Made by a program: the position numbers and the translations under genes. Of a stretch of DNA of 64,000 bases, positions 46,353-57,460 are shown in pieces. Numbering within the stretch: position 1 is the first letter of the stretch; every line of letters starts with the position of its first letter. Origin of the DNA: Pyrrhosoma nymphula (lineage: Eukaryota > Arthropoda > Insecta > Odonata > Coenagrionidae); NCBI GenBank assembly GCA_963573305.1, contig OY754329.1:50311483-50375482 (forward strand), in the 5' to 3' direction. Below the pieces are notes generated by a model that did not search any database, had not been told where the DNA came from, and saw nothing but the letters and a program-made list of their open reading frames with translations.

Positions 46353-49300
46353 AATGAAGTATGAAATACTTAATTATTAACCATGGGTGTGAAAGTTCTT
46401 GTCCATTTTAGGTAGATTTTTTGTATCCATCATTTGGTGAGGATGCTTCCTTGGGAATTTAAAATATTCGCATAATCGTGCCGTTTATTTAAGTAGTTAT
46501 TTATCTTCAATGTGAATTATCAGCCGATGATATACAATATAATTCAACATTTAAGAGTCCATAAAGAAACGGGGCGAAACTTTCGAACGTTCGAGGCATG
46601 CATGGAGGGAAAGTCGTAAAAAAGAGGAGGTATTTTTTTATTAATAGGTTTCGGAGATGAATCACCAAATGGGCCGGGGAGTAGGTTTAGGGAATTGTTA
46701 AGGGACGCCGAGGAGAGAAAAGGGATATCTTCCCTCCCCTCCCGTATATTATTCCGGTATCTTAAATCCTCTTAAGTATCATCCCCGCCAACTCCTTACG
46801 CCCGTCTCTCCTTTCTCGCCCCCCACCAAAATCCTCTTCATTTATACCAAAATAAAGGAAAAAACAGTTGACAAAGTTCCTCCTGCGAGAAGAGCTTTTC
46901 TGAATTCTAATTCCGATCCGAACAAGATCTTCTCCGCTTATGAGGCGCGCGGGGTGGTAGGGGAAACGACGGCGAGCTGGTCTCCGCTGAGGGCGTGGTG
47001 GTCGTCCCTCGAATCGGCGTGGTCGACGGGAGGGGATGGATTCGAATTTTGGGGTGGGGAAAGATATTACGCTGCCTGTCTCCTCAAAACCTAATATCTG
47101 CCACGGAAAAATACAGCGGTTAATGATAAGAGAGGGAAAGTGGCCATTTCCGTATCGCACGCAACATTTTTTGAGGAAAGTGATGTTTTAATGGCCATCA
47201 ACTGTCACATTATCTGCTCATTGGTAAGCATTGACGCGGTGTGCGCATCAGCGATCCCTGGAGAGACGTTCTTAGAAGAAAAGTCCGCTTTTACAGTAGC
47301 TGATGCATAAATTAGGCATTATAAACCCTTGTATTTTCTTTTGCTAGATAAAACCTAAAGGCATGTTTAATAGCGGTCTATCCCACTGGGTATTAGTCGG
47401 AATAATTAAATACTGTAATTTTAATGGTTTTTGTTGTTGTTATAGAGAAATAACGCTCTGCTGACGTAATTTTCATTCACGTAAAACTTTTCTCATTTTA
47501 ATTCCTCGTACGGTAAGTAATACTTGGTGGATCCTGAAGCATCATCTTATAAATCGTGAAACTAATTTCTTACCATGCTTTTTACTGTTTAAATGCCTCT
47601 AGTAGTATCTAAGTAAGCCATTCGTGAATACGTTTTTGCTGTGACTAATTCCAAATCCTAACTGCTATAATTTAAATATTTTTTTTCGATTGACTCTCAT
47701 GTCAAGTTGCCAGTGAAGTTTACCTCAGTTCATAATTAGTAACCGATTAGAGTACTCGTATTTATCGCATTAGCTTCGTTGAGTAAATACAGCACCTAAC
47801 TTCTTTATGGTATTCTTCACAAATTTCCATCCGTATGTTGGCACTGGAATTTTGAGCAACGGCTTTGGTGCATGAAATTCTGGTTAAGAGCAATGAAGCG
47901 TTGGAGAGATATTCAAATTAGTTTTTCACTCTTTATACGTAGCTATGAACTTACTTTATACAGTAATAATTTCGTACTTCCAAAAGAGTTGCACCGGTGA
48001 ATCCATAAATAATCCATATCTAGTGTATTTGGCGGTGGACTTGCGCAGGTTAATGATGCACGCTGCTATATAAATATTTTATACACATTCATAAATGGTA
48101 AAAATCTCATCTCTTTGCGCCTGCGGAGGACTTTGGATCATCCTACAGGAACTAGGGATCTTAGGGAATAGCAAACATGCCTAAGTTCTAGAGCATCGAA
48201 TTAACTCTCCTGCTGAATTAGAAACATGATAGTATGGTTTCAAGGTGATCAAAGACATTCACATCTGCTAAGAAAATGGTCAACATCCTTCTGATGGTTG
48301 CGAAACGCCACGTGAACGCTTTGAATTAAATTTCAGATTCTACGTCCACCGCCGAGATGCCCTATTAATACGAATCTCCACAAATGATATGCCAACTACA
48401 AATAGCTACTGGGTATGAAAATGACAGTCTTGTCAAAGCCTGTCGGCCAGTAAAATATAATCGTGGAATAATTCAAATAGCTCTCATATTTAAACTTCCT
48501 CTCGAATGTGAATCCAACCAACATGAACATGGCTATTGCCCGAATGTTGTCCATCATAGCTGGATGTAAATCAATTTTTTGGTGAATTAATATTGGTTCA
48601 GTTAAATATTGATGAATGATCAAGGTTTTATGAAATTTGTTGTGATTCTACTATTCTCGGCGTATTATCCGAGTAATTGCTCCTCTCAAACTGGCCGATT
48701 GAGCATTACAATTGCTTTAACATTCTCCGCTGCCATCGTTTGGCACGGTTACAGCTATCGCAAAAACTGGTGGCAGGCAGATTTTCAAGATGCTGTGTGT
48801 CGGTGAGGGTTAACTCTGTGAATGAGGTGCTGAAAAGAGCCGAAGCGGTAGAATATATAGGGAGGTGCATTGCACGGGGGATAGTCAAAACAAAGAAAAC
48901 ACGCACGCAGTTACTACCCATGGAAGGGATAATTTAAAGATGGATGCGTAAGGGAAAGCAGAAAGAACGCATGGGAGTTCGACGGATTTTCCGCTGTCTG
49001 TGTATCCCATTCAGTTATAAAAATAATGCAGCACTTATTACTAAAATTAACATGCCCTTAAAATTAGCTTCTGGTGTCATATCAAGCAGGTAAAACTAGT
49101 GTAAATGAAAATCTGCTAAGCCACCATTTTAACTAGTACCCAGCCCTCTTAGTATGAAATCTCACCGTCTTACTCGCCGAAGTTCCTTTCTTCCTAAACG
49201 CCCCCCCTTTCCCCTTCATCCTCATTCCCTCACCCAATGTGTGGATTCCAATGGGGGAGTAGGGTAAAAGAGTAATTATTCCCCCTTGAGAGTTTTGGAG

Positions 49301-49439
49301 AGCGTGGAAAAAAAAACATTTAACCCCTATTCTTCGTTTGAAGAGGTTGATTAATTTATGCCCAACGTGCTTCGACTTCATCAGTCGAATGCCTAATATA
49401 CTAACGAATCGCATGATCTTGGCATAAATGCAGTTTGAT
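46353..49439. other. No gene recognised
   Basis: A G/C-rich patch (46900-47045) gives an arginine-rich minus-strand frame of 132 codons (46762-47160) without a recognisable domain or start context. The rest is AT-rich. Confidence 0.45.
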
Positions 49440-49495
49440 CATCAATACATGTATTTATCAATACATATACGTATTGTTACATACATGTATTGATG
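49440..49495. repeat. Nested AT-rich inverted repeat
   Basis: CATCAATACATGTA (49440-49453) pairs with TACATGTATTGATG (49482-49495). Inside, CAATACATATACGTATTG (about 49459-49476) is itself nearly self-complementary. The ACATAC/ATACAT composition suggests slippage of a short AT-rich repeat. Confidence 0.7.
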
Positions 49496-51179
49496 CATAC
49501 ATATGTACGTATACATGTGGGAGAAACATTTTCGATATATTTCCTGGATGTTTCGATAAATGCTGTTCTTCCCTCTATTCCTTCCAAGTTTGGAAACCAT
49601 TATTCCTGTAATTTCGATGTTAAGCTCCTTGCAAGGATTATTCCAAATTAGTTTTCGAGTCAAAATTATAGAGCGCGGAGAGAGTGCGGGGAAAAACCAC
49701 CAAAACCATTTATCGTGAATACCGATTTTTTTCTGCCTGTTATGATACTTAATTTTTAATTCTTAATCATCTCAATATAATAGGTCTTCATGTAATATTG
49801 AGCAGAGATATTTGCAGCGTTTATCATTGTATGTGGGAAAATCTTCTGGCACCTGCAGCAATTTGAGGTATTGTGACCATAGCGGTACGCATCTTCATAA
49901 GATATATAATTGATTTTTTGTCTGAAGTTTTAAATTTAGACTGCGACAAAAGATTGAACTGCGAAACTTCTAGCCAAAAAATAGATACTGGAAGATTCAA
50001 ATCGGCCCAACATTGGTGTAACAGATATCGATGCGAACTAAAGCCGGTAAACGCTCATTCTCATGATTACGCTTCCAGTAAGAGAAGCGAAACGTTGAGT
50101 TTAAAAATGAGCAAAACGCAGCATTACCCGAAAGCGTCATCATACTGGAATATTATACAAATATCATGAAATATATTTAGCGTTCTTCATAAGATATGGG
50201 CCATCTTTCTGATGGTAACATTTTTGTCAGGTTTCGTCGCGCAAAGAAAGAGATAGGGAGACAGACAGAGAGAGAAAAGAGATGAAAGCATTAAAAATCA
50301 TGTGAATGACTCAAGTATTCCCTGCGAATGCTTTAGAGGAAGCGTTCTCGAGTTTCTCACCACGTCGCAGGACTGGTCAGCTCAGACAATCCGACGGCTA
50401 AGACTGCGTCGTCTTCAGTGAATGAAGACTATTTCCTGAAGGCGATGGAAGTCTTAGGCTTCGTGCACGGAAACAGAACTCAGCATAACTTGTCTCGACT
50501 CGAAGAGACTCCGGAGATGAGAGAATGAGAATACTGCCTGCCAGTTCACAACCTCTTGTAATCGGCGTAGCGTACTTGACGTTGCCCGAAGAATCCATCC
50601 AGCTCAACTTTCTCTTAATTCCAGCGACTAGCAGCCTGCAGCACAATCGATAGTCGGGAAGCTATCTACTGCTACACTCGATATCTTCGCGCTCTCTGTG
50701 CAACCATATTGGAAACGTGGTTGATGAGAATTCGCTTGTTTCCCTAAATGGATTCCGAGAATTTGATAAGAGTTGGTGCGAAATATCTCCCACTTTTATA
50801 ATAATAAAGGGAAAGAAGACGTCAAGTGGTGCTGCTTCCTCCATTTTACTTATTTACTACTCGAACGATTTTTTTATTGTTGCAACTCAACACTGAATAC
50901 TATTGGAACTCCCATTCTCGCTAAGCCTGATGAATCGATTGTAAGACCGATTTCTGAAGTGGTAAGGAGTGATTGGTGAGAAATCTCACTCACTGATACG
51001 CGTTTCAAGCGATAATAAGCAAAGTTACGGTGAGTTAAGTTACTATAAACGAGGCTTTTGCCGTCGAAACGTCGTAGCTGACCAACCCTGCGGCACGGTG
51101 TGAAACCCGAAAACGCTTCCTCCAAAAAGTCAAGTGTATTATAGAACTGTAAAATATGACTACAAAGTCCCAATTCCAC
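49496..51179. other. No gene recognised; possible repeat arms
   Basis: GAAACGTTG (50089-50097) followed by ACCCGAAAGCGTC (50126-50138), and TCGAAACGTCG (51064-51074) followed by CCCGAAAACGCTTCC (51106-51120), look like two copies of one short dispersed repeat; a third is at 61910-61957. TTCTCGAGTTTCTCACC near 50345 recurs, with one change, near 57443. Confidence 0.4.
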
Positions 51180-51780
51180 CCCTCCATTGGATGAGGTCTG
51201 AATCCGCTCCAGACCCTTCATTCCAACATCCTCATTTTTTTCGACTTCTTCCCATCCCTTTCCCGCCCGTCGCCCATCTCCCACCACTGCGGTGCCCAGT
51301 CCCTTATTTTCGCACGCTTTCATTTTTTATGTCGCCCTCGCCCCTCCTTACTCCCTCTCCTCTCTTTCTCTCTCTCCTCTCTTTCTCTCTTTTGCTCGCG
51401 CACACACAGGTTCGAACGCCACCTTCCCATACGAAAGAACACACATACGCACCGCTACTACCCCCCTCCATCTCCTCCTCCAACTGCTGCTCCGTATGCA
51501 TCCACCTCCTTCCACGGTACACCTCGGCCTTCCCTCAAGTCTCCTCTCCCGACTTCATCCTCCGTCTTAGCGACGGAATGGAAACTCGACGGCGGGAGGG
51601 GCGAAGGGGTCCCAAGGGGTGTGCCTTATTCATGCGGAATGGTTGGGAGGGTGGGGATATTAGGGGACGAGGACGGAAATGGAGGAGGGCAGATATGGCG
51701 GGAGGGAGGGATAGTGTGGAGGCGCTAGGAGTTCCCGTGGAGGGGGAAAGAGCACTGGGTAATGGAGGGAAATGAGTCGG
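51180..51780. repeat. Pyrimidine block followed by purine block (strand-switch island)
   Basis: C/T-rich from 51180 to about 51565, with a CTCTCTTTCTCTCTC core near 51358-51392, then G/A-rich to 51780. The overlapping frames of 213 and fewer codons are compositional. Layout is the same as at 43430-44105. Confidence 0.7.
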
Positions 51781-52309
51781 GAGGGCGAAGGAAAGGAGAG
51801 GTTTTATACGCGGCCCGAACACCCGAGAAATGGGAAAGAAGTGGTACCCGGAGGAAGCCGACGGGACGAGTTGGTAGAAATAACGATTGCCGCGGTCACA
51901 CTACGAGAGAGACAAAAAAGAATCGCCGAGCGAAACGTGGGAGGATACGCCGCGAAGTGGAAGAAGGCGCGAGCACGCTGCTGCCACCTAGGGATCACAT
52001 TCCCACCCTTTCCCAACATTCCTACCTTTTACCAACAGCGATAGAGATCGCTCTATCGCCGCGTTTCGATGTCCCCCATCAAAACAATGCTCCCATCTAC
52101 GATTAAAGCCGTTTTACTCCAGGCATCTTAATACGCCGTTTTATGTCGCATTGATTCCTCTCAATTAAACGTGTATTAGTATGTTGCGCGAAGGGAAAAC
52201 GATGGATGCAGGTGTACAAACGAACTGATTTAGCTCTTACAAGGCTTACAAATAATACTCTGTAAATCCTAATGTCATATCTAAGGTTATATTAACCAGC
52301 ATAAGGCAA

Positions 52310-53168
52310 CACTCTTCCTTGAACTACGACCTTGACGTAGTGAAAGGGCTTGTGCGCTCCATTGACCCATAGAGCAGGACTGGCAGGAGCAAGTACTATT
52401 GCTCCTGGTAGGGCCACCCATGCCAGATAGGTCGAAGGATAGGAGCCAGACTAAAGGTAGTTCCGTGATGGTGTCACGTTAAAAAATACCGTTGAGTGGC
52501 GTGGTAATACCTCTCAACTATCACTTCCTAGAATATGAAAGTCATTCACAGAGAAATGATTCCTGGCAACTACGGGACGCCGCCCACTAGGGCGAGTGTC
52601 GTGCCCGCCAGCGAGGGAGGCAAGGCCTCCGCGGTTGTCAACACAGGAAATTCTTGCACAGCAATATCATCGGCGGATACAAGGGATAGGAGGGAGAAGA
52701 AGAAGAGGACGAAAACAGTGATAAAAATGCGATACGTTAGTAAAATGGTAAAAGTGGTGGTTCTAGGAGAAAGAATGCGATGCTGGTGATAAGAGTAGGA
52801 AGTCACAATTTTGAGCAAGTAGAACAATTTAATGCCTTGGGTAGTACAATAGAAAAAACAGGACATTGTAGCAAAAACATTTGGAAGAGAATAGCGCTAG
52901 CGAAGTAAGTGTTCAATAATAGAAGGGAGCTGATGACGGGGACCTTAAGTAAGGATGTAGAAAAGAGGCTGGTGAAGAGCTTGATATGGAGTGTGGCGTT
53001 GTACGGGGCAGAAACGTGGACCTTAAGAAAGGAAAACGGAAATAGGCTGAAGGCTTTCGAGATGTGGGTGTGGAGGAGGATGGATAAGGTGCGTTGGACG
53101 GAAAGGAAGACAAATGAGGAAGTGCTTGACATGGTGGGCGAGGAGAGGAAACTCTGTTACGAATGAAT
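52310..53168 (+). pseudogene. Non-LTR retrotransposon: 5'-like leader joined to RT C-terminal region (internally deleted)
   Basis: From about 52800 the plus strand reads FEQVEQFNALGSTIEKTG, then KRIALAK and a stop. From 52909 an open frame continues, in order, with LIWSVALYGAETWTLRK, LKAFEMWVWRRM, then TNEEVLDMVGEERKL. These are the post-palm blocks of APE-type non-LTR reverse transcriptases (the YLGSTI, LYGxETWT and AFEMWxWRRM series). Ahead of it, 52310-52560 holds a leader-like GCTCCTGGTAGGGCCACCC and AGGAGCCAGACTAAAGG, then an ATG (52535). The endonuclease and RT palm expected between them are missing: only about 150 bases with a degenerate ISSADT-like palm trace separate the two. This points to an internal deletion. 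It is the clearest member of this second retroelement family in the window. Confidence 0.75.
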
Positions 53169-53510
53169 GAATGGATAAGGCAATACTGCATGTATGCCTG
53201 AGGCGGAATTACAACCCGTCACACATCGGTTTCCAGGTGCGTTGCAGACCTGGCTACCGTGGTAGTCCTCATTTACCTGCATTTATTTCGTGAAATTAAT
53301 GCACAATTAGTGATTGTATAGTGTTATCGAAGGAGTATGTAGCATACGTGTACTCATTGGTTTACACTGAGAGAGTGATTGGAACAGATCAGTTAATTTA
53401 CTGTAAAGAAGGATTTCAGGGACGGGAAATGATACTCCCTCTAGCCCTTGCCATTAATGCACTGACTGCAGGCATGCTTAATGATAGTAATAGGAGGAGA
53501 TTCATTTGAT
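53169..53510. other. Spacer between two RT remnants
   Basis: No motif of the retroelement is visible here, so the following fragment is a separate copy or the far side of an insertion. A 62-codon frame (53321-53509) has no recognisable content. Confidence 0.45.
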
Positions 53511-53830
53511 GCATGGAGTGCGAATAAGCTAGAGGCTTGTGAAGTTGGATGTGGCGGAAGAGGAAGTAAATAGAATGGAAAAGGAGGAAACGATTGAGGA
53601 GGTACTCAGCATTGTGGGTGAGGAGAGGAAGCTGCCGTAGGACATTGAGAGGCATAGTAGGTACGTGGAGCGGATATTGAGGGGCGAGGCGATGCTGAAG
53701 ATCGTGATAGAGATGAGGATATAGGATAGGTGGGGAGGAGAGAGAAAAGGCTTGATGGATGGTATGAAGAGGGGTAGGACGTATAACGAGCTGAAAAATG
53801 AAATCATTTTAGGAGTTAGATTCCTGCAGT
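53511..53830 (+). pseudogene. Second RT C-terminal remnant of the same family (broken)
   Basis: NKLEACEVGCGGRGSK near 53525-53570, then EEVLSIVGEERKLP (about 53599-53640), repeat the AFEMWVWRRM - EEVLDMVGEERKL series of the copy just upstream. Unlike that copy, this one continues to the terminal basic tail ERKGLMDGMKRGRTYNELK (about 53734-53790), also kept at 22.33 kb. Stops and frame changes separate the blocks. Because it re-enters the alignment before the point where the first copy ends, the two overlap in content. They are a partial duplication or two insertions, not one element with an insert. Confidence 0.65.
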
Positions 53831-56499
53831 TTTGATAGATTTGTAGAGTTTCCCTTACTACCAACAAAACCAACCCTAATGGGTAGGCCACCTCTTATTT
53901 TACTAACCATCAATAATTCTCATATTTACTGAGCCAACCCCAAAAGGTAGAAACAAATGTTTGTTTATGCAATCTTTAAGAGTGAACTTCGAAATGTTTC
54001 CCCTGTAAAAGTTCGTTCAACGGCAAAGCTATCCCCGCGTTTGATTATTTGCGGTACATGTAATTTATGTCGGCCGATGTGTCACAGGATTGTACCGCTG
54101 AAGGACGGGCAGTGACAACAGGTGGAGACTTATGTCCGCGCTGGGATCGCATTGCATCTCTGGAAACCGCGTGGAGATCTCGACGTCTGCGAAACCCATC
54201 AGAGAGGCATCAGTCGAGGAATTACGAGCAAATGGAAAATATTTAGGTGGTAATTCCATTGCTCTAATATTGCGATGCGGTAGCGTCCGTATTTCACTCA
54301 GGGCCACTGGAGGTTTAAATTAACGAGCGATATTCATCAGTGGAGGCCGACTTATTTTTTACTTAAATTTTTATTCTAATTAATTCACTTTTTTACTTGT
54401 ACAAAAATTTCCTGGTTCACGCACTTTATTAAAAGATCTCAAAATATATTCGAGTTCAAATATATTTTGCTCTGTTGGCCATTGGGTCAAATATTTGCTT
54501 TCATCTCTACTTGTAAAACTCCTTGTCATTAATTAAAATGACTGGTGTGAGTCATGAATGAGTGATGAATGCGCTGGATATTCTTTCTGAAACGAGTTAT
54601 CGTCGATTATCAACTATCCATGAATAGAAGTGCATCAAATTGAAATTTTAAAAAAATTAAAGATGAGGGAGAAATTTAATCTTGTAGTCTGTAATGAGCT
54701 CTCAGCGCCCTGCACCGTGTGTTGCTTAAAGAAAAAAAACGAGAATTCATACGAATGGTATCTAATCTCGAACCCTTGAAGGGCGTCGCCTCAATGTCTC
54801 TCTTCATTTATTGCTTCCAAGTTGAATTACAGGCCGTTTCGAATTCATGGGACTGTTTTCTAATGATGGAGCGCGAAGAAGATAACACGACAAGGTCAAA
54901 GACCTGCAGGACACGACACGTACCACCTGCTTCGTTAAATATCCTCCGGTCTCTGTGACACGTTTATCTCTCTTCTTATCCCGGTCCCACTCCATCCCTC
55001 GACACGCTAAGAGCTAATTACATGGCGGTAGTAAAAACGCAGCAACAAAAGAGTGCATTAGTGAAAGAAATGGCTGTGCACCTTACGTAGCCTTAACGGT
55101 AACCTACCTCCCTTAATGCCTGCTCTATATTTTGCTATTGTTTGCCATTTTGGAAGCATCTTCACAGAATTCTCAGGCAGCTGTTTCCATTGCATTGAAT
55201 TTGTGTGCAAACCATTGATTTATTACCGTACATGGAACGGCAGTATCAACCAATGGGTTTCATGTCTAAACGTATTATTATACTTTTGTGTTATTCATTA
55301 ATACAAAGCACTGCAATGCTCCTAGAAAATTTTCTTTGCCGAATTTCGTCGGTGAGAATAATTGTAGAGAAATGCGGATGATTTGTCCTTTGTAAAATTT
55401 TCTTATTTCAGTGAGTGACGTCGTAAAGGTAATAACGCGGCTCCTTCTTGGTGCTATAAAACATTCATAGTATTTGTTACTTCCCTTCCCCTTCTTTTCT
55501 CTTTTTTTCAGCCAAAATCACTTTACCGTAGCCGCTTCTTTCCTGTTTGCTTAATACACTCAGTTCTAAAACTACTTTTACCACCCCCAAATGTAACTTT
55601 CGTATTCATAATCATTATTAGGTTCTTTTATGTGTTTGACTTCAGTGGACCATTAAAACTACAGCAATAGTCCATGATTCATTAATATAAATAGATTAAT
55701 GAATATATTGCCTCATTCTATTTTATTTATCAGCGTAGAAAGAGTGCTTTCCACTTCTTTTCCCTCTATCGTAAATGATAATTCTTTTCCTTATCTTTCC
55801 TGCTTAGCAAAGGATACATCATCATTGTTTTTAGGCGCATTCATTCGCATATTTCACGCCAATATTGGTGATTGCCATTGATATAATCTGGGAGAGGATG
55901 ATAAAACTAAAAAATAGAACGTTTGAACTTAAATTTTGTAATGTTTGACCATTGCATAAAAATTGGTCGCAAGAAAATGAAAAATGACCTTTCAGCCATA
56001 TCGCAGTTCAAGTCTCACTGTTGGAAGTGCATATTGTTATGCTTGAAAGTAGCCAAATAAAATGTCCTTCCTTGAATTTCCCATTTATTTCCATGCCATT
56101 CCGGTTTAGAACCGTAACCTTTTTCTGGGTTCAAACTTGCTCTACTTTTCTGATTTTTTTATTTCGTAGGTGGAACTAGGCCAGAATTATTCCTTCTAAC
56201 GAATTTCAAGCTCGTTAGCTAATCTGAAGCGCTAATAAGTTCGTATACATTAGCGCGAGAGCTTTCAGCCAGTTGTTCTTTCATATTTATGAATTCCGAA
56301 AAGCTCGAAGCTCTTCAAAAATGATTGAATTAGTGATTTCATGGCGATTTTCACCGTATGAAACCTATGTACGGGTAACAAAAAAAATTCGCGAGCAACA
56401 CCATTCGGTCTATGATGGAAAGGCTGTAGGTATGTACCTTCTCTCTCCATTTCCCCGATTTTGCCCCGCGTGTAAATCACAGGTGAGACGAAATAATGG
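53831..56499. other. No gene recognised
   Basis: AT-rich sequence with short frames, none with a recognisable family or splice context. Confidence 0.5.
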
Positions 56500-57165
56500 G
56501 AACGTGGAGGAATGGAGCAATGGTGGAGAGGGAACGTAGAGAGAAGAGCAGGGCGAAGTGGGAAGGTGGGAGGTGTGCGAAGGACTGGGAGGTGGGGAAA
56601 TGGGGCGCTTAATTGCAACAAAGCGGAGGGGGTGGGGATGAGGCGGAGAGTGATTCGGGCGACAAAGCGCGGCGAAGGCAGAGAGGGGGTCAGGTTGCTG
56701 GTGGGAGGTCGGGCAGGTTAGAACGAGGACAACGGGAACTGCTCGCAGAGGGTAGAGGGGTGGGGTACGGAAATAGAGGTGGCATTTGTTTCAGAATGGA
56801 ATCGGGGGGGAGGGGACAGGTGGTGGGATGGAGAAAGAGCTGAGGGAGGAGGAGGTCTCGGAGTGGAGAGAGGGGAAAAAATAAGTCGGGGGTCGTGTGT
56901 GTGAGTTGCCTTGGGGAGGGATGGGGAACAAGGGAATGGGAGAGAAACGATGCGGGAATTAGATGGAGTGGCGGTGCAAATGAAGTGCCAGGACAGGTGG
57001 GGGAGGGAGACAGGGGTTCAGGGTTGGAGAGGTGAGAGTCGCGATGGAAGGGCAGGGTGTTGTGACGCGGAGGGTAGATTTTGGCAGCCGAGAAAGGACA
57101 AAGGGCGATGGAACGTCGCCGTGCTGAGGCGAGGAGGGGAATGGAAGTAGGATGGCCGAGTGAGG
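56500..57165. repeat. Long purine-rich island
   Basis: More than 600 bases in which the plus strand is mainly G and A. The minus strand therefore shows a 197-codon proline/serine-rich frame (56690-57283) which I consider an artefact. No microsatellite unit is constant across it. Confidence 0.7.
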
Positions 57166-57295
57166 GACTCGCTTGAGACGTGATCGAAAAGGAGGAAAGA
57201 GCGACTCTGGGTGCAGGGACGAAATTTTCTCCTTTTGCCGTACTATGTATCATACAGTGGAGTAGAATTGGATGGAACTTCATGGAATACCATGA

Positions 57296-57460
57296 TATAT
57301 GGGAAAATTAAGAACTAAATGGATAGGACACACTTTGACCATCGACGGAATTGTAAGAGAGATAAATAGAGGGTAAAATTGAAGGTAATGCACCCGTGAG
57401 AAAGACCGAGAGACAAATGCATTGAACAAAATAAGAGGGATAAGTTCTTCTCGAGTTTCC
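57296..57460 (+). pseudogene. RT C-terminal tail remnant
   Basis: KLRTKWIGHTLTIDGIVREI (about 57305-57365), then a stop-containing stretch and RERPRDKCIEQNKR, correspond to the RRxLxWIGHxLRHDGxxREIxEG - GRGRPR motif at the very C-terminus of these non-LTR elements. Only this tail is present. The sequence that follows (TTCTCGAGTTTCCCACCGGG, from about 57443) belongs to another repeat. Confidence 0.5.

Noticed and set aside
46762..47160. 132-codon minus-strand frame with an arginine-rich middle
   Set aside because: The basic stretch comes from a G/C-rich patch; no family resemblance and no supporting splice sites.
51134..51775. 213-codon plus-strand frame
   Set aside because: It spans the pyrimidine/purine strand switch; the amino-acid bias flips exactly where the base composition does, which a real protein would not do.
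56690..57283. 197-codon minus-strand frame
   Set aside because: Proline/serine-rich reading of a purine-rich island; other frames over the same island are similarly open.
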